Assembly: GCA_937871415.1 (NCBI GenBank)
Contig: CALMQD010000564.1
Coordinates: 1 to 13,982, forward strand
DNA: 13,982 bases
Reading direction: 5' to 3'
Source of the DNA: an uncultured Phycisphaerales bacterium
GTDB lineage: Bacteria; Planctomycetota; Phycisphaerae; Phycisphaerales; UBA1924
Part shown: piece after piece, positions 6,894-13,982 of the stretch
How the letters are laid out: every line of letters begins with the position of its first letter
Position numbering within the stretch: the first letter of the stretch is position 1
Translations under genes and position numbers: made by a program
The notes under the pieces: model-generated
Told to the model about the DNA's origin: nothing
The model's database searches: none
The model's input: only the letters and a program-made list of their open reading frames with translations

Positions 6894-8269
6894 ACAGCCC
6901 ACTCCGAGCGCAGTTCGCGATCGCTTCCAAGGACATCCGGTTGCTCCTGCGCGATCGCGTCAGTTTCTTCTTCGCGTTCTTCTTTCCGCTCATCATCGCC
7001 GTCTTTTTCGGCACTATTTTCGCGCAGCAGGATGACCCGCCCACCATGGGCGTGCTCCTGTTCGACGCCGATCAGACCGAAGGCTCTCGGTCGTTCGCGA
7101 AGACGCTCCACGGCGCGAGCGAGTTCGAGGTGAAGGATGTGGCATCCCGGGACGCGGGCGTCGACCTCGTCCGCGCCGGCAAGGCCACGGCGTTCATCGT
7201 TCTCCCGCAGGGATTCGGCAAGTCGCGCGACGGCATGTTCTGGTCCGGCGGTACGCGCATCGAGCTCGCGGTGGACCCCGCGGCCAAGGCTCAAGCCGCG
7301 ATGCTCGAGGGTGTCTTGACCAAGTACGGTTTCCAGCAGTTGCAGGAAGGTTTCAAGGACCCTTCGAAGATGCAGGAGCAGGTGCGCAAGTCTCTCGCGT
7401 CGATGCGGAACGACCAGAATCTCTCGCCCGCGAACAAACTCGTCTTCGATTCGTTCTTCAACAGCCTCGACAGCTTCCTCGGCCAGGTCGACGGCATGAA
7501 AGCCGACGCCCCGAAGTCCGACGCGAGCGCGCGTTCGGACAAGCCCGCCGACGCGACGAGCGCCGACTCCGCCGTCCACGACGCCGCGGCCACTGCCGGC
7601 GGCGGTTGGCAGCCCATCCAGATCGAGCGATTGTCGATCACTCACCCCGGGCCCGAGGGGCCCAAGCCGCCGAACTCGTTCTCCATCACGTTCCCGCAGG
7701 GAATCATCTGGGGCGTGATGGGCTGCGCGCTGGGGTTCTCGATCTCTCTGGTCACGGAGCGGACCAAGGGCACCATGGTCCGCCTGCTGGTCGCGCCCAT
7801 CTCGCCGCGACAGGTGCTCATGGGCAAGGCGCTGGCGTGCTTCGTCTCGACGCTGGGCGTGTCAGTCTTTCTGCTGGCGATCGGTTACGCCATGGGGGTT
7901 CGGCCGACGTCCTGGCCGCTGCTCATCCTGGCTGTTCTCGCGGTCGGCGTCTGCTTTGTCGGCATCATGATGTTGCTCGCCGCGTTGTCGCCTTCGGAGC
8001 GGAGCGCGGGCGGCCTGGGCTGGGGTGTTCTGCTGGTCTGTTCGATGATCGGCGGCGGGATGATCCCGCTCTTCTTCATGCCCGCATGGATGAAATCGAT
8101 CTCGATCGTCTCGCCGATCCGCTGGTCGGTGCTGGCGCTCGAGGGCGGCATCTGGCGCGACAGTTCTCTCGCCGAGATGGCCACGCCGCTGGGCGTGCTC
8201 GTCGGCATCGGCGTGGTCGGGTTTGTGGCGGGCGCGGCGATACTCGGGAGATCGCGCACTTCGACATGA
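6890..8269 (+). CDS. ABC-2 type permease
   Basis: The 459-aa membrane partner of the upstream ATPase has an N-terminal membrane segment (about 23-44, very Phe-rich). A large extracytoplasmic part (about 45-260) follows, and then five or so membrane segments from residue 265 to the end. The arrangement matches the ABC-2 family with a big loop between helices 1 and 2. The last part of the loop (about 205-240) is a low-complexity Asp/Ala/Ser-rich run, probably a flexible linker. ERTKGTMVRLLVAPISPRQVL (after helix 2) is the usual cytoplasmic coupling segment. ATG 6890 overlaps the upstream stop, and GGAAGGAG lies a little further up. The export substrate is unknown. Confidence 0.92.
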   Translation: MNSPLRAQFAIASKDIRLLLRDRVSFFFAFFFPLIIAVFFGTIFAQQDDPPTMGVLLFDADQTEGSRSFAKTLHGASEFEVKDVASRDAGVDLVRAGKATAFIVLPQGFGKSRDGMFWSGGTRIELAVDPAAKAQAAMLEGVLTKYGFQQLQEGFKDPSKMQEQVRKSLASMRNDQNLSPANKLVFDSFFNSLDSFLGQVDGMKADAPKSDASARSDKPADATSADSAVHDAAATAGGGWQPIQIERLSITHPGPEGPKPPNSFSITFPQGIIWGVMGCALGFSISLVTERTKGTMVRLLVAPISPRQVLMGKALACFVSTLGVSVFLLAIGYAMGVRPTSWPLLILAVLAVGVCFVGIMMLLAALSPSERSAGGLGWGVLLVCSMIGGGMIPLFFMPAWMKSISIVSPIRWSVLALEGGIWRDSSLAEMATPLGVLVGIGVVGFVAGAAILGRSRTST

Positions 8270-8321
8270 CACACGCGGCCGATCGCGGCGAGCCTTCGCA
8301 TTTCAATCAGGTTGACCGGCA

Positions 8322-10094
8322 TCAGGTCCCGAAACCCGCGAACCAGGCGTCGAGGAAGCCGAACAGGTCGGCGACCGTGACGCCACCGAGCGCCGGGCCC
8401 GAGAGGTCAAAGTCGGCGCTGGGAGCGGGGTACGGCGGTCCGTCTGTACCGAACTGCGAGAACCACGCGTCGAGGAACGCGAAGAGATCGGACACGGTGA
8501 TCGCGCCGTCGTCGTCAAAGTCCGCCGGGCGAGCCTTCAGGCGCACGCTCTGATCGAGCCCGACGTTGGTCCACGTGGACTGCGTGCCGTCGGGCCAGTC
8601 GACCCGGACCTCGTTCGCGAATGTCGCCGCGCCGAGCCCGAAATGGGCCGAGGTCTCGCTCTGGCTCACGTAGTTGGTGTTCGCGTTGACCCAGAAGTGC
8701 CGGGAGCCGAGGGGCGTCGTCACGACCACGTGCGCGCCGATCCCGTCGGGTGCATTGCCCGTGCCCCTGGCCGAGAGCAGGACGCGCAGAAAGTGGTTGC
8801 CCGCGCGGGGCGTGTCGTTCCGGTAGAGCACCAGCGGACCGCCGTTGGTGAAGATGACCACGTCCTGGTCGCCGTCGTTGTCGTAGTCGAAGTTGATCAT
8901 CCCGCGCCCTTGCCCGGTGTGCGTGATGCCGCACGTCGGCGCGACCTGGCTGCACGTGTCGCCGCTGTTCATGAAGACCCGCGAGGGGTCGTCGGTGAAG
9001 GTGGCGCCGGTGGGGTAGCCGTTGGTGTGCGCGAGATCGACCTGTCCGTCGAGATTGAAGTCGGCGCTCACCGAACCCCATCCCCAGTCGCCGTTGTTCA
9101 CCCCCCACGCGACCCCGCTCTCCACGAAGTGGTGCGAGCCCTGGTTGATGTAAAGCATGTTGCCCGGGCTCGTCACCGGCGCCGACGCCAGGTAGATCGC
9201 CGTCACGAACCAGTCCGGGCGACCGTCGTTATTGAAGTCGGCGATCGTGGTGCCCATGCCGGCCAGGTCGCGCCCGGTGCCCGAGGCGGCCGTCGCCTCG
9301 GTAAACGTACCGTTCGTGTTATTGATGAAGTACTTGCTCGCGCCGAAGTCCGAGACCCACAGCAGCTCGGGGTAACGGTCGCCGTTCATATCGCAGAAGA
9401 TCGGCGAGAAGCCCTTGGACCCCAGGAGCACCGAGCCGATGCCCGACGTGTTGGTCGCGTTGACGAAGTTCGTGCCGCTGTTGCGGTACAAGCGGTTGCG
9501 GATACTCGACGGAGAGAGCCACTCGCCGATCGCCAGATCGAGCCGGCCGTCGAGGTTGTAGTCTCCCAGCGAAGCGCCCCAACCGCCGCCGGATGTGGGA
9601 GACGAATAACCCGCCACGCCCCACGCCGCGGCCGCGTCGGTAAACGTCCCGTCGCCGTTGTTCAGCCAGAGCGAGTTGAGTCCGTACCCCGGAGTCCCGG
9701 CCTCGACCGTGGTAAACAGGTCCGGCCAGCCGTCTCGGTTGATGTCGCCGACCGCGACGGCCTTGCCACGCTGGTTGCGCGCGATGCCCGCGCTCGCGGC
9801 GACATCGGTGAATGTGCCGTCGCCGTTGTTGCGAAAGAGTTTGTCCGGATTGCCCAGACCACCGAACACGAACAGGTCCTGCCAACCATCGCGGTTGTAG
9901 TCGATCACCGCGCCGCCCCCGGACATGAACTCCAGGCTGCTGGCAGGGTCGGAAGCGTGCGAGCAAGTCAGGCCCGCAGCCGCGGTCTGGTCCGTGAACT
10001 GAGCGCTCTGCCCGTACGCGCTTCCCGCGAGTCCGACGAGCAATCCAAGAGCCCGAACAGCTGCCCCGGTGCGGGGAATCGAGGGGGTTTGCAT
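8322..10094 (-). CDS. Secreted FG-GAP/VCBS repeat protein with ASPIC/UnbV domain and C-terminal EF-hand pair
   Basis: The 590-aa product starts with a signal peptide (about 1-28, hydrophobic LGLLVGLAGSAYG, cleavage likely near SAYG/QSA). About seven FG-GAP repeats follow, each with a calcium-loop core: DYNRDGWQD, DINRDGWPD, DYNLDGRLD, DMNGDRYPE, DFNNDGRPD, DFNLDGQVD and DYDNDGDQD. They are predicted to form a beta-propeller of the CRTAC1 type. Residues about 432-523 resemble the ASPIC/UnbV domain (RVLLSARGTGNAPDGIGAHV, then VRVDWPDGTQSTW). The last 67 residues hold two EF-hand/dockerin-like modules. It is probably cell-surface or extracellular; the ligand is unknown. An in-frame ATG at 10208 would add 38 residues ahead of the signal peptide and is less likely. 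It is convergent with the permease gene, 52 bases away. Confidence 0.93.
   Translation of the reverse strand: MQTPSIPRTGAAVRALGLLVGLAGSAYGQSAQFTDQTAAAGLTCSHASDPASSLEFMSGGGAVIDYNRDGWQDLFVFGGLGNPDKLFRNNGDGTFTDVAASAGIARNQRGKAVAVGDINRDGWPDLFTTVEAGTPGYGLNSLWLNNGDGTFTDAAAAWGVAGYSSPTSGGGWGASLGDYNLDGRLDLAIGEWLSPSSIRNRLYRNSGTNFVNATNTSGIGSVLLGSKGFSPIFCDMNGDRYPELLWVSDFGASKYFINNTNGTFTEATAASGTGRDLAGMGTTIADFNNDGRPDWFVTAIYLASAPVTSPGNMLYINQGSHHFVESGVAWGVNNGDWGWGSVSADFNLDGQVDLAHTNGYPTGATFTDDPSRVFMNSGDTCSQVAPTCGITHTGQGRGMINFDYDNDGDQDVVIFTNGGPLVLYRNDTPRAGNHFLRVLLSARGTGNAPDGIGAHVVVTTPLGSRHFWVNANTNYVSQSETSAHFGLGAATFANEVRVDWPDGTQSTWTNVGLDQSVRLKARPADFDDDGAITVSDLFAFLDAWFSQFGTDGPPYPAPSADFDLSGPALGGVTVADLFGFLDAWFAGFGT
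8325..8525 (-). repeat. Two tandem EF-hand/dockerin-like modules at the protein C-terminus
   Basis: The first module (8418-8525) begins ADFDDDGAITVSDLFAFLDA and the second (8325-8417) begins ADFDLSGPALGGVTVADLF. Both continue FLDAWF followed by a short Phe/Gly tail. The DNA also shows the duplication, for example CGTCGAGGAA in both halves. The second calcium loop carries extra residues (PALGG) and lacks two Asp residues, so it may bind calcium poorly. Similar domains are used as surface-retention or assembly modules in other systems, but their role in planctomycetes is not settled to my knowledge. Confidence 0.8.
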
Positions 10095-10220
10095 GGGCGC
10101 AATCCGCGATGATGGAGAACCCAGCCGCGGCCACCGAGCTCGCGGCGAGTTCAACCTCGAAGACCCCCTCAATATCCCGCGGATTGGCTCGAATGCAAGC
10201 GTTTGCATGGCCAGAAGACG

Positions 10221-10272
10221 CGAGTTTCGTGGAATCCCGCACGCCTCCGGCGTGGTGGCAGACTGAAACTCG
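10221..10272. other. Compound inverted repeat between the coiled-coil gene and the repeat-protein gene
   Basis: The outer arms CGAGTTTC (10221-10228) and GAAACTCG (10265-10272) pair perfectly. Inside them CACGCC and GGCGTG pair around a 3-base loop (10240-10254), with unpaired segments of 11 and 10 bases between. It starts 9 bases past the stop of the minus-strand coiled-coil gene, so it may end or process that transcript. There is no T-run on either side, so it is not a standard intrinsic terminator. Confidence 0.45.
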
Positions 10273-10281
10273 GTCGTGCCG

Positions 10282-10821
10282 CTACTCGTCCTCGAAACGC
10301 CAGTCCTCCATCCGCTTGCGCAACTCGCGGATGTGCAGCCTCAGGCTGTCGATCTCCAAGCGGGTCTTCTCGACCATCAGCTCGTGGTATTCCTTGCCGG
10401 CTTCGAGACGGTCCTTTTCCTCGGCCTTTCGGTCCAGTTGCGACCGGAGGAGTTCCAGCTCGGTCCCGAGCTTGGCGATCTGGAGCGCATTGAGCTGCCG
10501 GTGCTGCTCGAACATGATCTGCTCACGTTCGAGCATGATCGCGGCTCGCTGAGCATCGGGGCCCCTTTGTCCGGGTTCGGCCAGCGCCTTTGGCGGATTC
10601 TCGACAACCACCGGTGTGTGCATGGCCCGGGACTTCAAGAGGTCCTGGGCGAGTTGGCGAGCGCGCCGGCGTTCGCGAACGGCCCATTGGGCTGTAATGG
10701 CCGCGACGACAACCGCCGCCAGCGCCGTCGCGAAGAAAATCGCGGCGGAAACATCCGCATCGGACGCACCGAGAATGGTCGGGTTGGCGATATCCATGGT
10801 CAACGCCTGATTGTTACCCAT
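10282..10821 (-). CDS. Single-pass membrane protein with long coiled coil
   Basis: The 179-aa product has one membrane segment at about 25-47 (AAIFFATALAAVVVAAITA) followed at once by RERRRAR. By the positive-inside rule this puts the C-terminus in the cytoplasm. Residues about 90-175 are rich in Glu, Arg, Lys, Leu and Gln with heptad-like Leu spacing (LEREQIMFEQHRQLNALQIA, then LDRKAEEKDRLEAGKEY), typical of a coiled coil. No enzymatic motif is seen and I do not recognise the family. ATG 10821 is used. ATG 10797 (MDIANPT) is a possible alternative start with AGGCG 7 bases upstream. It is divergent from metH, separated by 208 bases that include the compound operator. Confidence 0.8.
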   Translation of the reverse strand: MGNNQALTMDIANPTILGASDADVSAAIFFATALAAVVVAAITAQWAVRERRRARQLAQDLLKSRAMHTPVVVENPPKALAEPGQRGPDAQRAAIMLEREQIMFEQHRQLNALQIAKLGTELELLRSQLDRKAEEKDRLEAGKEYHELMVEKTRLEIDSLRLHIRELRKRMEDWRFEDE

Positions 10822-10932
10822 CCGGGTGTTTCGGTGTTCGACAGCATCGAGTTTCGCGGGCCGGACACTCCTTCGACCCCAAAGTCCCGTGAACGCCGGG
10901 TTTGGAACCAGCGGCGGAGGCGGCTACTATTC

Positions 10933-10961
10933 ATCCGTATATCCGGATAAATGGATATACT
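10933..10961 (+). promoter_or_regulatory. metH promoter with compound dyad operator
   Basis: This is a conspicuous AT-rich island in a G+C-rich window. Three 8-base units lie in tandem: ATCCGTAT (10933), ATCCGGAT (10941, a perfect palindrome) and AAATGGAT (10949). A second perfect dyad, GTATATCC (10937-10944) with GGATATAC (10953-10960), overlaps them. TATACT at 10956-10961 is a good -10 hexamer, so a protein bound to the dyad would cover the promoter. Transcription would start near 10968, leaving a leader of about 60 bases before metH. The regulator is unknown. Confidence 0.6.
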
Positions 10962-11017
10962 CAGCGCGGCCGATAAGCCGTACTACCCGTTCGCCGATTC
11001 GAGTTCTGGCCGCATTC

Positions 11018-11022
11018 AGAGG
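11018..11022 (+). promoter_or_regulatory. metH ribosome binding site
   Basis: AGAGG with a 7-base spacer to ATG 11030 fixes the metH start. It also shows that Shine-Dalgarno initiation is used here alongside the apparently leaderless genes. Confidence 0.6.
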
Positions 11023-11029
11023 TTCCGAC

Positions 11030-13982
11030 ATGCCCAGCCGCTTTGCCCAAGCCCTGTCTCAGCGCGTTTTGGTCTGCGACGGCGCGATGGGCACGTCGAT
11101 CCACAAGCTCGATCTGTCCGTGGATCGGGACTACTGCGGGTGCGAGAACTGCACCGACATCCTCGTGAAGTCGCGCCCGGACGTCATCCAGACGATCCAC
11201 GAGAGCTTCCTGAAAGTCGGGGCGGACTGCGTCGAGACCGACTCCTTCGGAGCGAGCAAACTCGTCCTGGGTGAGTTCGGTTTGACCGAGCAGTGCTTCG
11301 AGCTCAACAAACGCGCCGCCGACGTCGCTCGCGCGGCGTGCAACGCTCACCACACCGCCGACAAGCCGCGCTTCGTGCTCGGCTCGATCGGTCCCGGAAC
11401 GCGTCTCATCACGCTCGGGAACACGGACTGGGGCGCGATGTTCGACTCGTACCTCGAGCAGGCGCGCGGGCTGCTCGCCGGCGAACCGATGAAGGGCACG
11501 GACAACCGCCACGGGGTTGACGCGTTCATCATCGAGACCTGCCAGGACCTTCTCCAGATCAAGTGCACGATCAACGCCGTGCTCGCGGCGCTCGCCGAGC
11601 GGAATCTGAGCACCGACGACGTACCGATCCTGGTCTCCGTGACAATCGAAACGACGGGGACGATGCTGCTGGGCACGTCGATCGAGGCCGCGGCGGCGGC
11701 GCTGAGCGGCTACCCGATCCTGTCGCTGGGCTTGAACTGCGCCACAGGCCCGACGGAGATGAGCGAGCACGTGGCGTGGCTCGGGCGTCATTGGAACAGC
11801 GGGCGGCGGATCAGTGTGATGCCCAACGCCGGCCTCCCGGTGCTGCACGAGGGCCGGACCGAATACCCGCTCACCCCCGCGCCGTTCGCGCAGGCCATCG
11901 CCAGGTTCATCGAGCATGACGGCGTCAACCTCGTCGGCGGCTGCTGCGGCACCACGCCCGAACACATCGCGGCGGTGGTGGCGGCGGTCGACGGGCTCGG
12001 CCGGGCCCGCCGCGACGTCGAGAAGCGCCCCGCCAAGGCCGCCGTCACGTCGCTGTACCAGCCCACCGAATACCGGCAGGACTCGAGCTTCCTGATCGTC
12101 GGCGAGCGGATGAACGCGTCGGGGAGCAAGAAGTTCAAGCAGCTCCTCGAAGCGGAGGACTGGGACGGCATCATCTCGCTGGCGCGCGAGCAGATGCGTC
12201 ACGACGGTGCGCACGTGCTCGACCTGAACGTCGACTACGCGGGGCGCGACAACGCGCGCGACATGGGCGAGATCGTCCGGCGGCTCGTCCGCCAGGTCGA
12301 CGCGCCGCTCATGCTGGACTCGACCCAGACCCGCACGCTCGAGGCCGGCCTGTCGCACTGCCCCGGCAAGTGCCTGATCAACTCGGCCAACTTCGAGGAC
12401 GGCGAGCACAAGTTCGACGAGATCTGCCGGCTCGCCAAGACCTACGGCGCCGGGCTGGTGATCGGCAGCATCGACGAGGACAAGGAAGCGTCGATGGCGC
12501 GCACGGCGGAACGCAAGCTCGCCATTGCACAGCGCGGGTTTGAGCGTGCAACCCGGGTGCACGGGCTGTCGGCCGCGGACCTGCTGTTCGATCCGCTCGT
12601 CCTGCCGATCTCGACCGGGCTCGAGAGCGACCGCCGGTCCGCGCTCGAGACCATCGAGGGCGTCCGCCGCATCTCGCGAGAACTCCCCGATTGCCAGACG
12701 ACCGTGGGGCTTTCGAACGTCTCGTTCGGTCTCAAGCCCGCGGCCCGGGTGGTGCTCAACAGCGTCTTCCTGCACGAGCTGCAGGAAGCGGGGCTCACGA
12801 GCGCCATCCTGCACATGAGCAAAATCCTGCCCCGGAACAAGATCGAGGACGCGCACTGGAACGCCGCCCTCGATCTGATCTATGACCGGCGCAACACCGC
12901 GCGGGGGGGGACGGGCCAGCCGGTGCTGATGCTCGACGGCGCGCCCGCGCCGGAGGCCTACGACCCTCTGCAGGTGTTCGTCGAACTCTTCAAGGACGCC
13001 GCCCAGGGAGGCGCCGCGGCGGTGCAGGCCGAAAAGAAGCCGGTGTCGCTCGAGGAACGGCTCCGGGCGCACATCATCGACGGCGAGAAGCAGGGGCTCA
13101 TCGAGTCGCTGGAGGAGGCACGCCGGCGGTTCTCGCCGCTGGAGATCATCAACGACCACCTGCTCGACGGCATGAAGACCGTCGGCGAACTCTTCGGCTC
13201 GGGCCAGATGCAGCTGCCCTTCGTCCTGCAGTCGGCCGAGGTCATGAAGATGGCCGTCGCGCACCTCGAGCAGTACATGGAGCGCGCCGAGGGCCAGACC
13301 AAGGGCAAGATCGTGCTCGCGACCGTGAAGGGCGACGTGCACGACATCGGGAAGAACCTGGTCGACATCATCCTGACCAACAACGGCTACACGGTCTACA
13401 ACCTCGGGATCAAGCAGCCGATCTCGGCGATCCTCGACAAATGGAAAGAAACCGGCGCGGACGCCGTCGGCATGTCGGGGCTGCTCGTCAAGAGCGTAAA
13501 CGTCATGGAAGAGAACCTGCACGAGATGCGGGCGCTGGGGCTGAACGTGCCCGTGCTGTTGGGCGGGGCCGCGCTCACGCGGCACTACTGCGAGAGCCAC
13601 CTCCGCGCCCAGTATTCGGGCGAGGTCTTCTACGGCAAGGACGCGTTCGAGGGTCTCTCGACGATGGACGCGATCGTCGGCGGGGCGACCGGTCGGCTCG
13701 TGGAGGAGATCGGCGCGAGGCTCTCCAAGCGGACGGCCGCGGAGGAAACGGTCGCCCGCAGCCGCGCCGACCAGGCGCGCCGGCAGGACGAGTTCGCCCG
13801 CGGCAAAGCCGCCGAAGGCGAGACGGGCGGTGGTCGTGGCGGCGTGCTTGTGCGCGAGCGTGTGCGGTCCGATGTCGCCCCGCTCGGGCCGGGGGAGATC
13901 CCCGCGCCCGCGTTCTTCGGCACTCGGGTGGTGACCGACATCCCGCTGGACCAGGTGTACGCCTTCATCAACCCCGTCGCGC
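11030..13982 (+). CDS. metH: MetH, cobalamin-dependent methionine synthase (3' end beyond window)
   Basis: MetH transfers the methyl group of methyltetrahydrofolate via cobalamin to homocysteine. The 984 residues seen cover, in order: a homocysteine-binding domain (DGAMGTSI at 17; zinc ligands Cys237 in LNCATGP and Cys305/Cys306 in GGCCGTTPEH); a pterin-binding domain beginning GERMNASGSKKF (358) with HVLDLNVDYAG and MLDSTQT; and a cobalamin-binding helical cap (about 675-750). The Rossmann-like B12 domain follows with GDVHDIGKN (His771, lower axial ligand), SGLLVKS (816) and GGAALT (845). Last comes the first part of the AdoMet-binding reactivation domain (FFGTRVVTDIPLDQVYAFIN). Full-length MetH is about 1,200 residues, so some 200-250 are outside the window. 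The reactivation domain implies reductive reactivation as in classical MetH. A run of eight G at 12903-12910 keeps the frame. Confidence 0.97.
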   Translation, partial: MPSRFAQALSQRVLVCDGAMGTSIHKLDLSVDRDYCGCENCTDILVKSRPDVIQTIHESFLKVGADCVETDSFGASKLVLGEFGLTEQCFELNKRAADVARAACNAHHTADKPRFVLGSIGPGTRLITLGNTDWGAMFDSYLEQARGLLAGEPMKGTDNRHGVDAFIIETCQDLLQIKCTINAVLAALAERNLSTDDVPILVSVTIETTGTMLLGTSIEAAAAALSGYPILSLGLNCATGPTEMSEHVAWLGRHWNSGRRISVMPNAGLPVLHEGRTEYPLTPAPFAQAIARFIEHDGVNLVGGCCGTTPEHIAAVVAAVDGLGRARRDVEKRPAKAAVTSLYQPTEYRQDSSFLIVGERMNASGSKKFKQLLEAEDWDGIISLAREQMRHDGAHVLDLNVDYAGRDNARDMGEIVRRLVRQVDAPLMLDSTQTRTLEAGLSHCPGKCLINSANFEDGEHKFDEICRLAKTYGAGLVIGSIDEDKEASMARTAERKLAIAQRGFERATRVHGLSAADLLFDPLVLPISTGLESDRRSALETIEGVRRISRELPDCQTTVGLSNVSFGLKPAARVVLNSVFLHELQEAGLTSAILHMSKILPRNKIEDAHWNAALDLIYDRRNTARGGTGQPVLMLDGAPAPEAYDPLQVFVELFKDAAQGGAAAVQAEKKPVSLEERLRAHIIDGEKQGLIESLEEARRRFSPLEIINDHLLDGMKTVGELFGSGQMQLPFVLQSAEVMKMAVAHLEQYMERAEGQTKGKIVLATVKGDVHDIGKNLVDIILTNNGYTVYNLGIKQPISAILDKWKETGADAVGMSGLLVKSVNVMEENLHEMRALGLNVPVLLGGAALTRHYCESHLRAQYSGEVFYGKDAFEGLSTMDAIVGGATGRLVEEIGARLSKRTAAEETVARSRADQARRQDEFARGKAAEGETGGGRGGVLVRERVRSDVAPLGPGEIPAPAFFGTRVVTDIPLDQVYAFINPVA

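Noticed and set aside
8270..8321. Terminator between the permease and the repeat protein
   Set aside because: No stable stem followed by a T-run could be found in the 52 bases.
7606..8553. Plus-strand open frame of 315 codons across the permease end
   Set aside because: Out of frame with the permease, whose membrane segments continue to 8269; the His/Arg/Gly-rich product lacks structure.
8643..10112. Plus-strand open frame of 489 codons
   Set aside because: Antisense to the FG-GAP repeat protein; the repetitive Val/Arg/Asp/Glu composition mirrors the repeats on the other strand.
10095..10208. Earlier ATG (10208) for the FG-GAP protein
   Set aside because: It would put 38 Arg/Ser/Pro-rich residues ahead of a clear signal peptide, so ATG 10094 is preferred.
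10962..11029. SAM or SAH riboswitch in the metH leader
   Set aside because: The leader is only about 60 bases and I could not fold it into any known SAM or SAH riboswitch pattern; the dyad over the promoter points to a protein regulator instead.
10961..13600. Minus-strand open frame of 879 codons
   Set aside because: It is the shadow of metH: strong G+C bias at third codon positions removes stops from the opposite strand. The product has no recognisable domain.

Overview
The window is G+C-rich (roughly two thirds by eye) and carries bacterial genes packed on both strands. The best guess for the host is a planctomycete of the Phycisphaerae type. The main reason is the secreted repeat protein at 8322-10094, which ends in two copies of an EF-hand/dockerin-like module (DFDxDGxxTVxDLFxFLDAWF), a C-terminal module I associate with that group. 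This is recognition from memory, not a search result. No rRNA, tRNA, CRISPR array, transposase or phage gene was seen, and the window reads as ordinary chromosome.

Layout. Positions 1-1444 (minus): C-terminally truncated, exported beta-propeller protein with PD40/TolB-like repeats. Positions 1445-1983: 540 bases with no believable gene, but with a hairpin, a 14-bp palindrome, a good minus-strand intrinsic terminator and a G-quadruplex-type run. Positions 1984-2280 (minus): small 98-aa protein of unknown function. Positions 2437-3210 (plus): unknown protein, possibly a TIM barrel, running directly into lipB (3240-3959, octanoyltransferase). Positions 4053-5258 (plus): M29 aminopeptidase. Positions 5281-5883 (minus): SmpB with an unusual internal insert, convergent with the peptidase gene. 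Positions 6042-6893 and 6890-8269 (plus): two-gene ABC-2 exporter, ATPase and permease overlapping by ATGA. Positions 8322-10094 (minus): secreted FG-GAP/VCBS + ASPIC/UnbV protein. Positions 10282-10821 (minus): single-pass membrane protein with a long coiled coil. Positions 11030-13982 (plus): metH, cobalamin-dependent methionine synthase, cut by the window edge at the start of its activation domain.

How the parts work together. The genes are mostly housekeeping and independent: lipoate attachment (lipB), peptide turnover (M29), ribosome rescue (smpB), export (ABC-2 pair) and one-carbon/methionine metabolism (metH). No undescribed multi-gene defence or mobile system is apparent. The items most worth a second look are regulatory or structural. 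Three plus-strand genes share a TA(C/A)(G/C)CT box 7-8 bases before the ATG, with no usable Shine-Dalgarno, which suggests leaderless transcripts. SmpB carries a clean insert of about 34 residues. An AT-rich compound dyad of 8-base units overlaps a -10 box in front of metH.
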